From Xanthobacteraceae bacterium (GTDB lineage: Bacteria > Pseudomonadota > Alphaproteobacteria > Rhizobiales > Xanthobacteraceae), in the NCBI GenBank assembly GCA_029266425.1, contig JAQSWY010000019.1:1-64000 (forward strand): a stretch of 64,000 nt of DNA, in the 5' to 3' direction. A program made the position numbers and the translations under genes. A model generated the notes under the pieces. It had not been told where the DNA came from. It saw nothing but the letters and a program-made list of their open reading frames with translations, and made no database searches. Below, one piece after another: positions 45,347-54,370 of this stretch (position 1 is its first letter; each line of letters begins with the position of its first letter).

Positions 45347-45697
45347 TTACTCCCGCGCCTCCTGCCAGTGAGGATAGGTAACATAGGCGGTGACCGCGCC
45401 TTGCTCGTGCGAGCGGATCGTGACCTTCTGGCCTTTGGGCATATGGACGATCTCACCCGGCCCTGCAGTGACGCTGCCTGACTTTCCAGACACCGACAGC
45501 CGCCCCTCGAGGACGACCATCACATCATCGACGGCCATTGTCTCCTCGAGGGTCTGGTTCGGCCCATAGCGCCCGTACCCGATGGTGATCGGGGAGGCAT
45601 GGCGCTGGTCGACCAGATTGCCCACAAACACGTCTCCGTCTTGTCCCGGGGAACGCTTCAGCGCTGCGTCGGTGATCGCGAACTTGCGAACCTTCAT
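45347..45697 (-). CDS. Cupin-domain protein, EutQ-like
   Basis: This is a 116-residue single-domain cupin: MKVRKFAITDAALKRSPGQD, then EETMAVDDVMVVLEGRLSVS and GPGEIVHMPKGQKVTIRSHE. The pattern resembles the EutQ-type cupins, in which the metal-binding histidines are reduced. The enzymatic role is unknown. It lies before the pirin gene on the same strand with a 137-bp gap, so both could be in one transcript. A GGAG-containing site precedes the start. Confidence 0.75.
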   Translation of the reverse strand: MKVRKFAITDAALKRSPGQDGDVFVGNLVDQRHASPITIGYGRYGPNQTLEETMAVDDVMVVLEGRLSVSGKSGSVTAGPGEIVHMPKGQKVTIRSHEQGAVTAYVTYPHWQEARE

Positions 45698-45834
45698 GGG
45701 AATTGCTCCTTCCAGCTGGTGTGGTTGAGTGGCTAGCTTGAACTCCTGCGTGTCAACGCGAAGTCCTCCGCGCCGCCTTGTTCATGTCCTCCTCGACTGC
45801 CGAACCACGTCTGGCGATCACGTATCTGCGCCGG

Positions 45835-46770
45835 TCAGTCCGGAAGAGGAATGTGCTCATCCCGGTCATCGACCGGGAGATCGAAGCCCCCCTTGCCCCA
45901 GTTCTGCGCGCGCCATTCGGCTTTGGCCGCTTCGATGCGCTCCTGCGAAGACGCGACGAAATTCCACCAGATGTAGCGGGGGCCCGGAAGGGTCGCGCCG
46001 CCCAGAATCATCAGGCGCGCGCCTCTGTCGCCGGCCGCGACCGTGATCCTGTCGCCGGGGCGGAAGACCATCATCCGACCTGCCTCGAAATCCTGGCCGG
46101 CTATCGAGATCGAGCCCTCGACGATGTAGATGCCCCTATCCTCGTGATCGTGCGGCATCGGCAACCGGCTTCCCGCATCTAGCTTCACGTCGGCGTAGAA
46201 CGTCTGCGAGTACATTGTCGCGGGGGCCTTCTCACCATAGGCGTCCCCGAGGATCAGCCGGACCGAGACGCCGCGATCCTCGATCACCGGGAGCGCCTCT
46301 TGGCCATGATGCTCGAATATCGGTGCCATGTCCTCCTGGCGGTCGGGCAGCGCGACCCAAGTCTGTATTCCGAACAGGCTGTTCGGACCGCTTCGGGCGG
46401 CCGAGGAGGTGCGCTCCGAATGGGTCACGCCGCGCCCGGCGACCATCCAGTTCAATTCGCCGGGACGGATGATCTGGTCTGCCCCGGTGCTGTCCCGGTG
46501 ATGGAAGTCGCCGCGAAAGAGGTACGTAACGGTGCCGAGACCGATATGCGGGTGCGGTCGGACATCGACGCCTTGCCCGGTCAGCAGCTCGGCCGGGCCG
46601 GCCTGATCGAAGAAGATGAATGGCCCGACCATCTGCCGCTTGGGTGCAGGCAGGGCGCGCCGAACCTCGAAGCCGCCCAGGTCTCGAGCGCGCGGGACGA
46701 TGAGCGTTTCGATCGCGTCGAGGCCAACCTCATCGGGACAGCCCGGTTCGATTGCCGGGTTCCAACTCAT
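45835..46770 (-). CDS. Pirin-family protein
   Basis: This bicupin protein of about 311 residues has the pirin motif RPHPHIGLGTVTYLFRGDFH then HRDSTG, supplying the iron-binding His residues. LNWMVAGRGVTHSER and a second cupin, HDHEDRGIYIVEGSI, follow. Pirins include quercetin dioxygenases and redox-sensing regulators. The start MSWNPAIEPG (46770) is preferred; MRRM nine bases upstream is also possible. It is in the same direction as the EutQ-like cupin and may share its transcript. Confidence 0.88.
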   Translation of the reverse strand: MSWNPAIEPGCPDEVGLDAIETLIVPRARDLGGFEVRRALPAPKRQMVGPFIFFDQAGPAELLTGQGVDVRPHPHIGLGTVTYLFRGDFHHRDSTGADQIIRPGELNWMVAGRGVTHSERTSSAARSGPNSLFGIQTWVALPDRQEDMAPIFEHHGQEALPVIEDRGVSVRLILGDAYGEKAPATMYSQTFYADVKLDAGSRLPMPHDHEDRGIYIVEGSISIAGQDFEAGRMMVFRPGDRITVAAGDRGARLMILGGATLPGPRYIWWNFVASSQERIEAAKAEWRAQNWGKGGFDLPVDDRDEHIPLPD

Positions 46771-47060
46771 GCGCCTCATCCTCTCTTGGGTTTCCGGGAG
46801 GCCTCGCGGTTTCCCGGAGGCCTCGCCCTTGCCGATGCGAATGCCCGATTTCAATTAATCCGGACCGCGCGAGCGGGAAGAGCGCTTTCGGTCCGACGAA
46901 TGCCTAAACTGGCGAGCGACCGGCCTGTCCAACTAGCCCTGTGATACGTCAAGCTGTGTCGCGGTAAGTGGAACGTGCGGGCAATGTCGTCGAGCTCAGC
47001 GGCTCGCAGTCGAGCGGCCGTCGAACGCGATTCCTTAATAAGGTTTCGCCCCTTCGTGTT

Positions 47061-47954
47061 TTAACGGTCGAGACCCCAAACGTGCGGATTTCGTGCGAAG
47101 TACTCGCTCAGCATTTCGATAAGGACCCGGACTTTCCGTGTGGGATGCTGACCCGGCGGTCGAACGACATACGCGCCTGCCGAAGGTGGGGGATGGCGTG
47201 TCATCACCGGAACGAGCGCGCCGGAGGCCACATATGCGTGTGTGATGCAATCCGGGAGCCAGGCGATGCCGAGTCCTGCCGCCGCGGCAGCGGCAAGCGC
47301 CGTAGCGTTGTCGGCCTTGAACCTGCCCTGCGGCTGAACCGTGACGATCCTGTCGCCATCCATGAACTGCCAGGCTTCCGTTCCCTGCATGAGGGCCTGA
47401 TGGTCGACGAGTTGCTCCACCGTCTCAGGTGAACCGTGCGCTTTGATGTAGTCCGGGCTTGCGACAAGCTTTCCATAGATCGGCCCGACGCGCTTCGCGA
47501 TCAGGTTGGAGTCCTGAAGGTAACCAACCCGGATCGCGCAATCGAATCCTTCGGCGATCAGATCGACGAAGCGATCGCTGTAGGAGGCATGGATGTGGAG
47601 CTGCGGGTGATGTTGCGCCATTTCCGCAAGCACGGGTGCGAAGTGGGTCGGTCCGAAAGAAAGCGGCATGGCAACCCTGAGGCGGCCGCGCAGCTCACCG
47701 GTGGGGAGGATCGCTTCCCTGGCCGTATCGATCTCGGCGCTGGCTCGAGCCGCGTGGTCTCTGAACGTGTTCCCCGCTTCGGTAAGCGCGGCTCCACGGG
47801 TCGTCCGTGCAAGAAGCTGAACGCCGAGTTCTGCTTCGATCCGGAAAAGCCGCCGACTGACGATTGACTTGGAGATGCCGAGCCGGCGCGCGGCGGCCGA
47901 TACGCCCCCGGCATCGGCCACGGCGACGAAGGTCTGTAGATCTTCGATGTCCAA
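47061..47954 (-). CDS. LysR-family transcriptional regulator
   Basis: This 297-residue regulator begins MDIEDLQTFVAVADAGGVSA then AARRLGISKSIVSRRLFRIE. The ligand domain follows from residue 90 (RGRLRVAMPLSFGPTHFAPV). It is divergent from the isochorismatase-family gene at 48106 with a 151-bp gap, so it probably controls it. The C-terminal end (HPTRKVRVLIEMLSEYFARN) is complete. Confidence 0.9.
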   Translation of the reverse strand: MDIEDLQTFVAVADAGGVSAAARRLGISKSIVSRRLFRIEAELGVQLLARTTRGAALTEAGNTFRDHAARASAEIDTAREAILPTGELRGRLRVAMPLSFGPTHFAPVLAEMAQHHPQLHIHASYSDRFVDLIAEGFDCAIRVGYLQDSNLIAKRVGPIYGKLVASPDYIKAHGSPETVEQLVDHQALMQGTEAWQFMDGDRIVTVQPQGRFKADNATALAAAAAAGLGIAWLPDCITHAYVASGALVPVMTRHPPPSAGAYVVRPPGQHPTRKVRVLIEMLSEYFARNPHVWGLDR

Positions 47955-48073
47955 TTCAGCGTTCCTCGTTTCGCGACACAGCGTACCTCACTATGGCACT
48001 ACCTCATCACCCAAAGGAACGGCAGATTGCGTCCGGCAGCGTCGCCCGCTGGCGCGTGTCTCCGCAAAACCAG

Positions 48074-48090
48074 TGCCGCACAATGCGGCA
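48074..48090. promoter_or_regulatory. Inverted repeat before the isochorismatase-family gene
   Basis: TGCCGCA and TGCGGCA form a perfect 7-bp dyad around CAA, ending 16 bp before the start codon. It could be an operator for the divergent LysR or an mRNA hairpin just before the ribosome site AAAGGA. Confidence 0.4.
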
Positions 48091-48105
48091 GCAAAGGACG
48101 CAATA

Positions 48106-48759
48106 ATGACCTTTCGCAATGGCCTTGCCTCGCTTCTTCGTCCCGAAGATTCGGTCCTCGTTCTGATCGATCATCAGGCTTTTCAGCTTACGAACGTGAA
48201 CAGCCATGATCCGCAGGCCGTGGTCAATAATGTAACCGCGCTCGCGAAGCTTGCGAAAGCTTTCAACGTTCCGACTATCCTCACGAGCGTGCTTGCGGCG
48301 CGTGGTGGCCTGCTTTTCAAGCAGATCACGGACGTCTTCCCGGGCCTAGAGGTGATCGACCGTACCTGGGTGAACACCTGGGAGGACAAGAAGGTGGTCG
48401 AACTCGTCAAGGCAACCGGCCGCAAGCAGTTGATCATCGCGGGCCTGTGGACCGAAGTCTGCGTCGCCATGCCCGTCATCCAGGCCGCCGGCGAAGGCTG
48501 GGACGTGACCGTGATCACCGACGCGTCAGGCGGCGTTTCGACCGAGTCGCACGAGGTTGCCATCCAGCGGATGATCGCGGCCGGCGCGAACCCGATGACC
48601 TGGATGGCGCTGGCCGGCGAGTGGCAGCGCGACTGGGCACGCACCGAGCATGCCGAAGAACTGACACAGATCCTGATAGATCACCTCGGCGGCAGCGGCA
48701 TCGCATATTTGTGGGAGCAGCAGTTGCTCAACACGCCGGTGCCGGGCAACGCAGGCTGA
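48106..48759 (+). CDS. Isochorismatase-family hydrolase, YcaC-like
   Basis: This 217-residue cysteine hydrolase has SVLVLIDHQAFQLTNVNSHD with the catalytic Asp, a Lys near RKQLIIAGLWTEVCVAMPVI, and the nucleophilic Cys in TEVCVAMP. The C-terminal region (YLWEQQLLNTPVPG) matches YcaC-type proteins. These hydrolyse small amides or related compounds, but physiological substrates are mostly unknown. ATG 48106 follows AAAGGA. The divergent LysR is the likely regulator. Confidence 0.9.
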   Translation: MTFRNGLASLLRPEDSVLVLIDHQAFQLTNVNSHDPQAVVNNVTALAKLAKAFNVPTILTSVLAARGGLLFKQITDVFPGLEVIDRTWVNTWEDKKVVELVKATGRKQLIIAGLWTEVCVAMPVIQAAGEGWDVTVITDASGGVSTESHEVAIQRMIAAGANPMTWMALAGEWQRDWARTEHAEELTQILIDHLGGSGIAYLWEQQLLNTPVPGNAG

Positions 48760-49123
48760 TGCAAGCGGGGTGGCGAGTACTTCGAGATCGCTCCGCATGT
48801 AGAGCCTCGCCACCCTCGCCTCACAGCCCGTCCCTCGGGGTGAACCAACGCTCCGCCGCCGCAACCAGAATCGAAGGGACACTGGCGCCCAGAGGCAGTC
48901 CATCGCGGTCGCGCTCCACTTTGCTGGTCGTGGAGCGGAACCATCTCGCATTGTCCCCGCCATCTGCCGGTCGGCGAGGATGCGACGGGTAGATTGCTCC
49001 ATTACATCGGCAAGCTTGTTCGACGCGCGCCGTCAAACAGGAACAGCCGCAGCTTGGGATGCTGAACCAGCGCGGACATTTCGTCCTTGAGGCCTGCCGG
49101 CAGGGGCCGCCCTCAGCCGGCGC
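48760..49123. other. Intergenic stretch, possible gene remnant
   Basis: No intact gene is seen. On the minus strand near 49010-49105 the reading LPAGLKDEMSALVQHPKLRL then FLFDGARR looks protein-like but has no start and ends quickly, so it may be a remnant. Confidence 0.4.
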
Positions 49124-50038
49124 TCAGAGCAGAAGCGGCCGGTCGCGCGCCATGGCGCCGGCAATGAAATCGATGACCGCGCGATGAGCCGCAAGCTCCT
49201 TCGTGTCGGCATGCACGACCAGCCAATAGGACCGGGTGAGACGGACCTCAGTCGGCAGCACCGGACGTAGGCTCAGGCTGTCGGCAGCCATGAAGTGCGG
49301 CAGCACGCAGAGACCCAGCCCTGCCTCGGCCATCGCGCGCTGCGCCAGGAGGCTGGTGGACTGCACCGTCGCCCGCAAGGCGGGCGCTATCTCGCCGAGA
49401 TAGTTCAGGTCGGGCATGATGATGAGATCGTCTACATAGCCGATGAGCGGATGCTCGCCGAGCTGCGCCACCGAGACGATCGGCGCATGGGCGCGCAGAT
49501 AGGTTTCGGAGGCGAACAGCCCCAGCGAATAGTCGGTGAGCTTGCGGGTGACCGCGCGGCCCTTGAGGATCTGGCCGACCGTGATGGCGATGTCGAACTC
49601 GCGCTTCGACACCGACATCAGATGCGGCATCGGCACGAGCTGGAGATTGAGGCCCGGATTCTTCTCCCGCAGCGGCGCGAGCCGTGGCGCCAGATAGGCG
49701 CACAGGAAGCCTTCCGGCCCGGCGATGCGCACTGTGGCGTTGAGCGCCACCTCCGCGTCCGAGAAATAGTCGAGGATCGCGAAGGCATTGCCTTCCATCG
49801 TCTCGGCACGGCCGAGCAGAGTCTGGCCGTCCTGCGTCAGCACATGGCCTTGCGGACCGCGCTCCAGCAGCGGTCGGCCGAGCATGGCCTCCAGCCGCCG
49901 GATGCGGCGGCTGACGGTCGCCTGGTCGATGTCGAGCCGCCTGCCCGCCTCGGCGGCACTGCCGGCGCGCGCCGCCACCAGGAAGAACTGCAGGTCGTTC
50001 CAGGAGAGATCGAAGCCTGGGTATCGTGATTTCTGCAT
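49124..50038 (-). CDS. LysR-family transcriptional regulator
   Basis: This regulator of about 304 residues starts at MQKSRYPGFDLSWNDLQFFL (50038; an upstream ATG at 50062 would add eight residues). The helix-turn-helix AARAGSAAEAGRRLDIDQAT then VSRRIRRLEAMLG is clear. It is divergent from the GMC oxidoreductase gene with a 138-bp gap and probably regulates it. The C-terminus resembles the GcvA/PA-type subgroup. Confidence 0.9.
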   Translation of the reverse strand: MQKSRYPGFDLSWNDLQFFLVAARAGSAAEAGRRLDIDQATVSRRIRRLEAMLGRPLLERGPQGHVLTQDGQTLLGRAETMEGNAFAILDYFSDAEVALNATVRIAGPEGFLCAYLAPRLAPLREKNPGLNLQLVPMPHLMSVSKREFDIAITVGQILKGRAVTRKLTDYSLGLFASETYLRAHAPIVSVAQLGEHPLIGYVDDLIIMPDLNYLGEIAPALRATVQSTSLLAQRAMAEAGLGLCVLPHFMAADSLSLRPVLPTEVRLTRSYWLVVHADTKELAAHRAVIDFIAGAMARDRPLLL

Positions 50039-50176
50039 AGCCAGACCTGCAAAGCCGCGCATTCCATCTGCAAATATTCAGACCTACTAAGACCGTCGGC
50101 GTGCCGCCGGCAAGTCCCGCGTCGCCGCGCCTGAAGAAGCGCAAACCGAGACGGCCGCAGGGTCGCAGGGGGAGAT

Positions 50177-51784
50177 GTGTCCGAGACGGAGAGCTTCGAT
50201 TATGTCGTCGTCGGTGCTGGCACCGCCGGGTGCCTGATGGCCAACCGGCTTTCGGCCGAGCCGCAGCGCAGCGTCTGCCTGCTGGAGGCGGGCGGGCGCG
50301 ACAACTGGATCTGGTTCCACATCCCCGTCGGCTATCTCTACGCCATCGGCAATCCGCGCGCCGACTGGATGCTCACCACACAGGCCGAGCCCGGCCTGAA
50401 GGGCCGCACGCTGAACTATCCGCGCGGCAAGGTGATCGGCGGCTGTTCGGCGATCAACGCCATGATCTATATGCGCGGCCAACGTCAGGACTACGACCGC
50501 TGGCGCGACCTCGGGCTTGCCGGCTGGGGCTGGGACGATGTCCACGCCTTCTTCCGCCGCCACCTCGACCATTTCCTCGGTCCGGGCGATCACCATGGCG
50601 CAGGCGGCGAATGGCGGGTGGAGGAGCCGCGGGTACGCTGGATGCTGCTCGACGCCTTCCTGGAGGCCGCCGTGCAGGCCGGCATTCCGCATACCGGCGA
50701 TTTCAACACCGGCACGAACGAGGGCGTCGCCTATTTCCACGTGAACCAGAAGCAGGGCCGCCGCTGGTCTTCCGCCCGCGGCTTCCTGAAGCCGGCGCTC
50801 GCGCGCGGCAATCTCAAGCTGGAGACGAACGCCCACGCCGCGCGGCTGATCTTCGAAGGCAACAGGGCCGTTGGCGTCGAATATTGGCAGGGCGACGATC
50901 GCAAGCGCGTCATGGCCCGCAGGGAGGTGGTGCTGTGCGCGGGCGCCGTCGGCACGCCGCATCTCCTCCAGCTCTCCGGCATCGGCGATGCGGAACGCCT
51001 GCGCGGCTTCGGGATCGAGGTCCTCCACCACGCGCCCGGCGTTGGCGAGAACCTCCAGGACCATCTCCAGCTGCGGCCCATCTATCGCGTCGAAGGCATC
51101 CGCACGCTTAACGAGGACTACGGCTCGATGCTGCGCAAGGCGCAGATGGCGCTGCAATACGCTCTGTTCCGGCGCGGCCCGCTGACCATGGCGCCATCGC
51201 AGCTCGGTGCCTTCACCCGCTCTTCGCCGGAGCAGGCGACGCCCAACCTGCAGTTCCACGTCCAGCCGCTGTCGCTCGACAAGTTCGGCGACATGCCGCA
51301 CGCCTTCCCTGCCTTCACGGCCAGCGTGTGCAATCTGCGGCCGACCAGCCGCGGCAGCATCCGCCTCACCGCCAACGATGCCCGCAGCAAGCCGGAAATC
51401 CGGCTGAACGCGCTGACCACGCATGAGGACGAGCAGGTGGCGGTCGACGCGCTGCGGGTGGTGCGGCGGATCGTGTCGATGCCGGCGCTACGCAAATACC
51501 GCCCCCAGGAGTATCGGCCCGGCCCCGGGATCCAGTCGGACGCCGAGCTGCTCGAAGCCGCGCGGCAGATCGGCACGACCATCTTCCATCCGGTCGGCAC
51601 CGCCCGAATGGGCGTCGCCGAAGATCCGGCGGCGGTGCTGGACGAAAAACTGCGCGTGCGCGGCGTTTCGAGCCTGCGCGTCGCGGACGCCTCCGTGATG
51701 CCGTTCATCACCAGCGGCAACACCAACTCGCCGACGCTGATGATCGCCGAGAAGGCCGCCGCGATGATAAAAGAGAATGGCTAG
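50177..51784 (+). CDS. GMC-family FAD oxidoreductase (choline dehydrogenase-like)
   Basis: This 535-residue flavoprotein has the FAD motif YVVVGAGTAGCLMANRLSAE at the N-terminus, GGCSAINAMIYMRGQRQDYD (GMC signature 1) and the C-terminal active site HPVGTARMG with SGNTNSPTLMI. These features suit alcohol dehydrogenases of the choline dehydrogenase type. The start is GTG 50177 with GGGGGAG just upstream. It is adjacent and convergent to doeB of the ectoine cluster, and divergent from its own LysR gene. Whether it takes part in osmolyte catabolism is uncertain. Confidence 0.92.
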   Translation: MSETESFDYVVVGAGTAGCLMANRLSAEPQRSVCLLEAGGRDNWIWFHIPVGYLYAIGNPRADWMLTTQAEPGLKGRTLNYPRGKVIGGCSAINAMIYMRGQRQDYDRWRDLGLAGWGWDDVHAFFRRHLDHFLGPGDHHGAGGEWRVEEPRVRWMLLDAFLEAAVQAGIPHTGDFNTGTNEGVAYFHVNQKQGRRWSSARGFLKPALARGNLKLETNAHAARLIFEGNRAVGVEYWQGDDRKRVMARREVVLCAGAVGTPHLLQLSGIGDAERLRGFGIEVLHHAPGVGENLQDHLQLRPIYRVEGIRTLNEDYGSMLRKAQMALQYALFRRGPLTMAPSQLGAFTRSSPEQATPNLQFHVQPLSLDKFGDMPHAFPAFTASVCNLRPTSRGSIRLTANDARSKPEIRLNALTTHEDEQVAVDALRVVRRIVSMPALRKYRPQEYRPGPGIQSDAELLEAARQIGTTIFHPVGTARMGVAEDPAAVLDEKLRVRGVSSLRVADASVMPFITSGNTNSPTLMIAEKAAAMIKENG

Positions 51785-51831
51785 TCGCTCGGCCTCGCCA
51801 ATCTGCAGAGGGCTTCTCCCGGCGCCTCGCC

Positions 51832-52827
51832 TTACGTCGGCGCCACCGTCGCGGTAACGGCGAGGCAATCCCCCATGCCGATGAGGCCGGACACGTGCCG
51901 GGCCGTGAACAGGCCGTCCAGCTTCGAGCGGTACTCGACCGGCGGGGCGCCGGTGCGGCTGGTGGGGAACACGCGCGCGACGACATCGCCGGCGCGGACA
52001 TCGTGGCCGAGATCCACCATGAACTCGACCAGCCCCTCGCTCTCGGAGAACACGAAGCAGTCCGACGACGGCATGTCGAGCAGGACGGTCGGCGCATGCT
52101 CGATTGCGCCCTCGAGAATGCCCGCATGCTTCAGCACATTGCGCACGCCGCGCTTTGCGATGGCATTGGTGCGCGCCGAGGAGGTCCCGCCGCCGCCGAG
52201 CTCGGTGGTGACGAACACCTTGCCCGCCTCCTCCACCGCGGTGTCGAACATGCCCACCGCATCGATCTCCAGCATGCTCATCGCATAGGGTGCGCAGAAG
52301 GCGTCCCGGGCCTCGCGGCAGCGGGCTTCCTGCGCCTTGTCGGCGAGAATGTGGGAGGCGGCGAAGGGCAGGAAGTCGAGGGTGCGCCCGCCTGAATGGA
52401 AGTCGAGCACGAGATCGGCCATGGGCACCAGCGCGCGCTGGATATAGTCGGCGATCTTCTCCGTGACCGTGCCGTCCGGCCGGCCGGGAAAGATCCGGTT
52501 CATGTTGGCGCCGTCGATCGGCGACAGCCGACGGCCGGCGCGGAAGGCCGGATAGTTCATGAAGGGCAGGATGATCACCCGCCCGGTGACGTCTTTCGGA
52601 TCGAGCGTCGCGGCGAGGTCGACCAGCGCCACCGGTCCCTCATATTCGTCGCCGTGATTGGCGCCGGTCAAAAGCGCGGTCGGCCCATTGCCGTGCTTCA
52701 CCACCGTCACCGGCGTCATCAGGTTGCCCCAGGCCGACTCGTCCCGGCTATAGGGCAGGCGCAGGTATCCGTGCTGAACGCCGTCGCGGTCGAAATCGAC
52801 GGTCGGCGCAATCGGAGAGGCTTTCAT
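51832..52827 (-). CDS. doeB: N-acetyl-diaminobutyrate deacetylase, DoeB/EutE type
   Basis: This 331-residue zinc hydrolase of the succinylglutamate desuccinylase/aspartoacylase family has LTGANHGDEYEGPVAL (zinc His and Glu), ANMNRIFPG, VLDFHSGG (zinc His) and TTELGGGGTSS (catalytic Glu). In the ectoine pathway this enzyme deacetylates the N-acetyl-2,4-diaminobutyrate formed by DoeA, giving diaminobutyrate and acetate. Its start overlaps the GntR gene by four bases, and it is the last gene of the leftward ehu operon, which supports the assignment. Confidence 0.88.
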   Translation of the reverse strand: MKASPIAPTVDFDRDGVQHGYLRLPYSRDESAWGNLMTPVTVVKHGNGPTALLTGANHGDEYEGPVALVDLAATLDPKDVTGRVIILPFMNYPAFRAGRRLSPIDGANMNRIFPGRPDGTVTEKIADYIQRALVPMADLVLDFHSGGRTLDFLPFAASHILADKAQEARCREARDAFCAPYAMSMLEIDAVGMFDTAVEEAGKVFVTTELGGGGTSSARTNAIAKRGVRNVLKHAGILEGAIEHAPTVLLDMPSSDCFVFSESEGLVEFMVDLGHDVRAGDVVARVFPTSRTGAPPVEYRSKLDGLFTARHVSGLIGMGDCLAVTATVAPT

Positions 52828-53558
52828 GGACGGCCGGATCTTTCTCTTGCTTGCCTTGAATGGAGCACCATGCGCGTGAAGCTCATGGAGATGTGCGCCC
52901 GCCTGATGTGGCCCACGGCTTCGAGATCGCCGATCTCCATCGCTTTCAGCACATCGAGCATTTCGCTGCGGAAGGAGGCGATCTCCTCGCCGAGATTGAG
53001 CACGGGCAACAGCCGGAGCACGATGCGCGAGGTCTGGAAATAAAGCCGTTCGCTGATCTCGCGCAGCGGCTGGTTGCCCGAGATCGCCGTGACCTCGAAG
53101 AAGAACGCCATGTTGAGCCGTGCGAACTCCTGCTGATCCGGCGCGAAGGCCAGCGCGTCGCAGCGCTGCACCAGCGCGCGGATGCGATCGAGGTCCGCAC
53201 CCGTACGGGGCTGCGGCGAGAGCTTGCCGAGCAGCGCGGCGAGCTCGAGGCGCAGCGGATAGACCTGCGCCAGCGTATCGAGGTCGGGGTCGGTGACGAT
53301 GGTGCCGATGCCGTGGTGGATCTCCACCAGGCCTTCGGTCTCCAGCCGGGTGAGCACGCGGCGCACCGGGGTGCGGCTGACCTTGAACTCGGCGGCGAGT
53401 TCCTCCTCCGAAAGCCGCATGCCCGGCGGGTATTCGAGCGTGCAGATGCGATCGCGGATGATCTTGTACAGCCGGTCCGAGCGCTCGCGCGCGGAGGGGC
53501 CAGCCCGCTCGCTCGCCTCCGGCTGGCCTTCGATCAATGCCGCATCGAGAAAGCTCAT
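52824..53558 (-). CDS. GntR-family regulator with FCD-type ligand domain
   Basis: This 244-residue protein has an N-terminal GntR winged helix (LYKIIRDRICTLEYPPGMRL then SEEELAAEFKVSRTPVRRVL) and an all-helical FadR-C-like domain (RLNMAFFFEVTAISGNQPLR). It is embedded in the ehu operon with four-base overlaps on both sides. Two TTGTRYACA-type palindromes between ehuB and eutB are its likely operators. Ectoine clusters elsewhere usually use the MocR-type EnuR; this one is a different GntR subclass. Confidence 0.88.
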   Translation of the reverse strand: MSFLDAALIEGQPEASERAGPSARERSDRLYKIIRDRICTLEYPPGMRLSEEELAAEFKVSRTPVRRVLTRLETEGLVEIHHGIGTIVTDPDLDTLAQVYPLRLELAALLGKLSPQPRTGADLDRIRALVQRCDALAFAPDQQEFARLNMAFFFEVTAISGNQPLREISERLYFQTSRIVLRLLPVLNLGEEIASFRSEMLDVLKAMEIGDLEAVGHIRRAHISMSFTRMVLHSRQARERSGRP

Positions 53559-54370
53559 GTCGACTCCAGCACGGCGCGCAGGAATTGCCGTGTCCGCTCG
53601 TTCTGCGGATTGGTGAAGATCTGTGCCGGCGGCCCCTGTTCGCAGATCTTGCCTGCATGGAAGAAGCAGATGCGGTCGGCGAACTCACGGGCGAAGCCCA
53701 TCTGATGGGTGACCATCAGCATCGTCAAATCGAGCTCGGCGCCGAGCCGGCGGATGACGCCCAGCACTTCGCCGCACAGTTCCGGATCGAGCGCCGAGGT
53801 GACCTCGTCGAACAGCATGACCTTGGGCCGCATGGCGAGCGCCCGGGCGATCGCCACGCGCTGCTGCTGGCCGCCGGAGAGCTGCGCCGGATAGTGGCCG
53901 AGCTTGTCCTTGAGCCCGACCATGTCGAGAAGCTCGGCGGCGCGAGCCCGGGCCTCCTCCTTGCGCATCTTCAGCACGGTGCACGGCGCCTCCATGCAAT
54001 TGCCCAGCGCGGTCATGTGCGGGAACAGGTTGAAGTGCTGGAACACCATGCCGATCTTGGAGCGCACCCGCCGCAGCTGGGCCTGGTCGACCTTCACCGG
54101 CGCGTCGGTGTCGCCGCAGGTCAGCATCTCGCCGTCGACCCAGATCGCGCCGCCGTTTATCCGCTCCAGCGTCATCAGCATGCGCAACACTGTGGTCTTG
54201 CCCGAGCCGGACGGGCCGATGATCGCCACCTTCTCGCCGGCGCCGAAATCGAGGTTCAGCCCGTCGAGCACGGTGAGCGCGCCATAGCTCTTGGTGACGT
54301 TCTGGAAGCTGACCATCGGCGCGCGCTCGGGCTTGAGCGAGGACGGCGAGGCGGCGGCGAGCTCGTTCAT
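53555..54370 (-). CDS. ehuA: Ectoine/hydroxyectoine ABC transporter ATP-binding protein
   Basis: This 271-residue ATPase has Walker [21 protein letters not shown], signature [14 protein letters not shown] and Walker B VMLFDEVTSALD. It belongs to the polar amino acid group that includes EhuA. The start overlaps the ehuD stop, and the stop overlaps the GntR start. Ectoine specificity is inferred from the binding protein and neighbouring catabolic genes. Confidence 0.88.
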   Translation of the reverse strand: MNELAAASPSSLKPERAPMVSFQNVTKSYGALTVLDGLNLDFGAGEKVAIIGPSGSGKTTVLRMLMTLERINGGAIWVDGEMLTCGDTDAPVKVDQAQLRRVRSKIGMVFQHFNLFPHMTALGNCMEAPCTVLKMRKEEARARAAELLDMVGLKDKLGHYPAQLSGGQQQRVAIARALAMRPKVMLFDEVTSALDPELCGEVLGVIRRLGAELDLTMLMVTHQMGFAREFADRICFFHAGKICEQGPPAQIFTNPQNERTRQFLRAVLEST

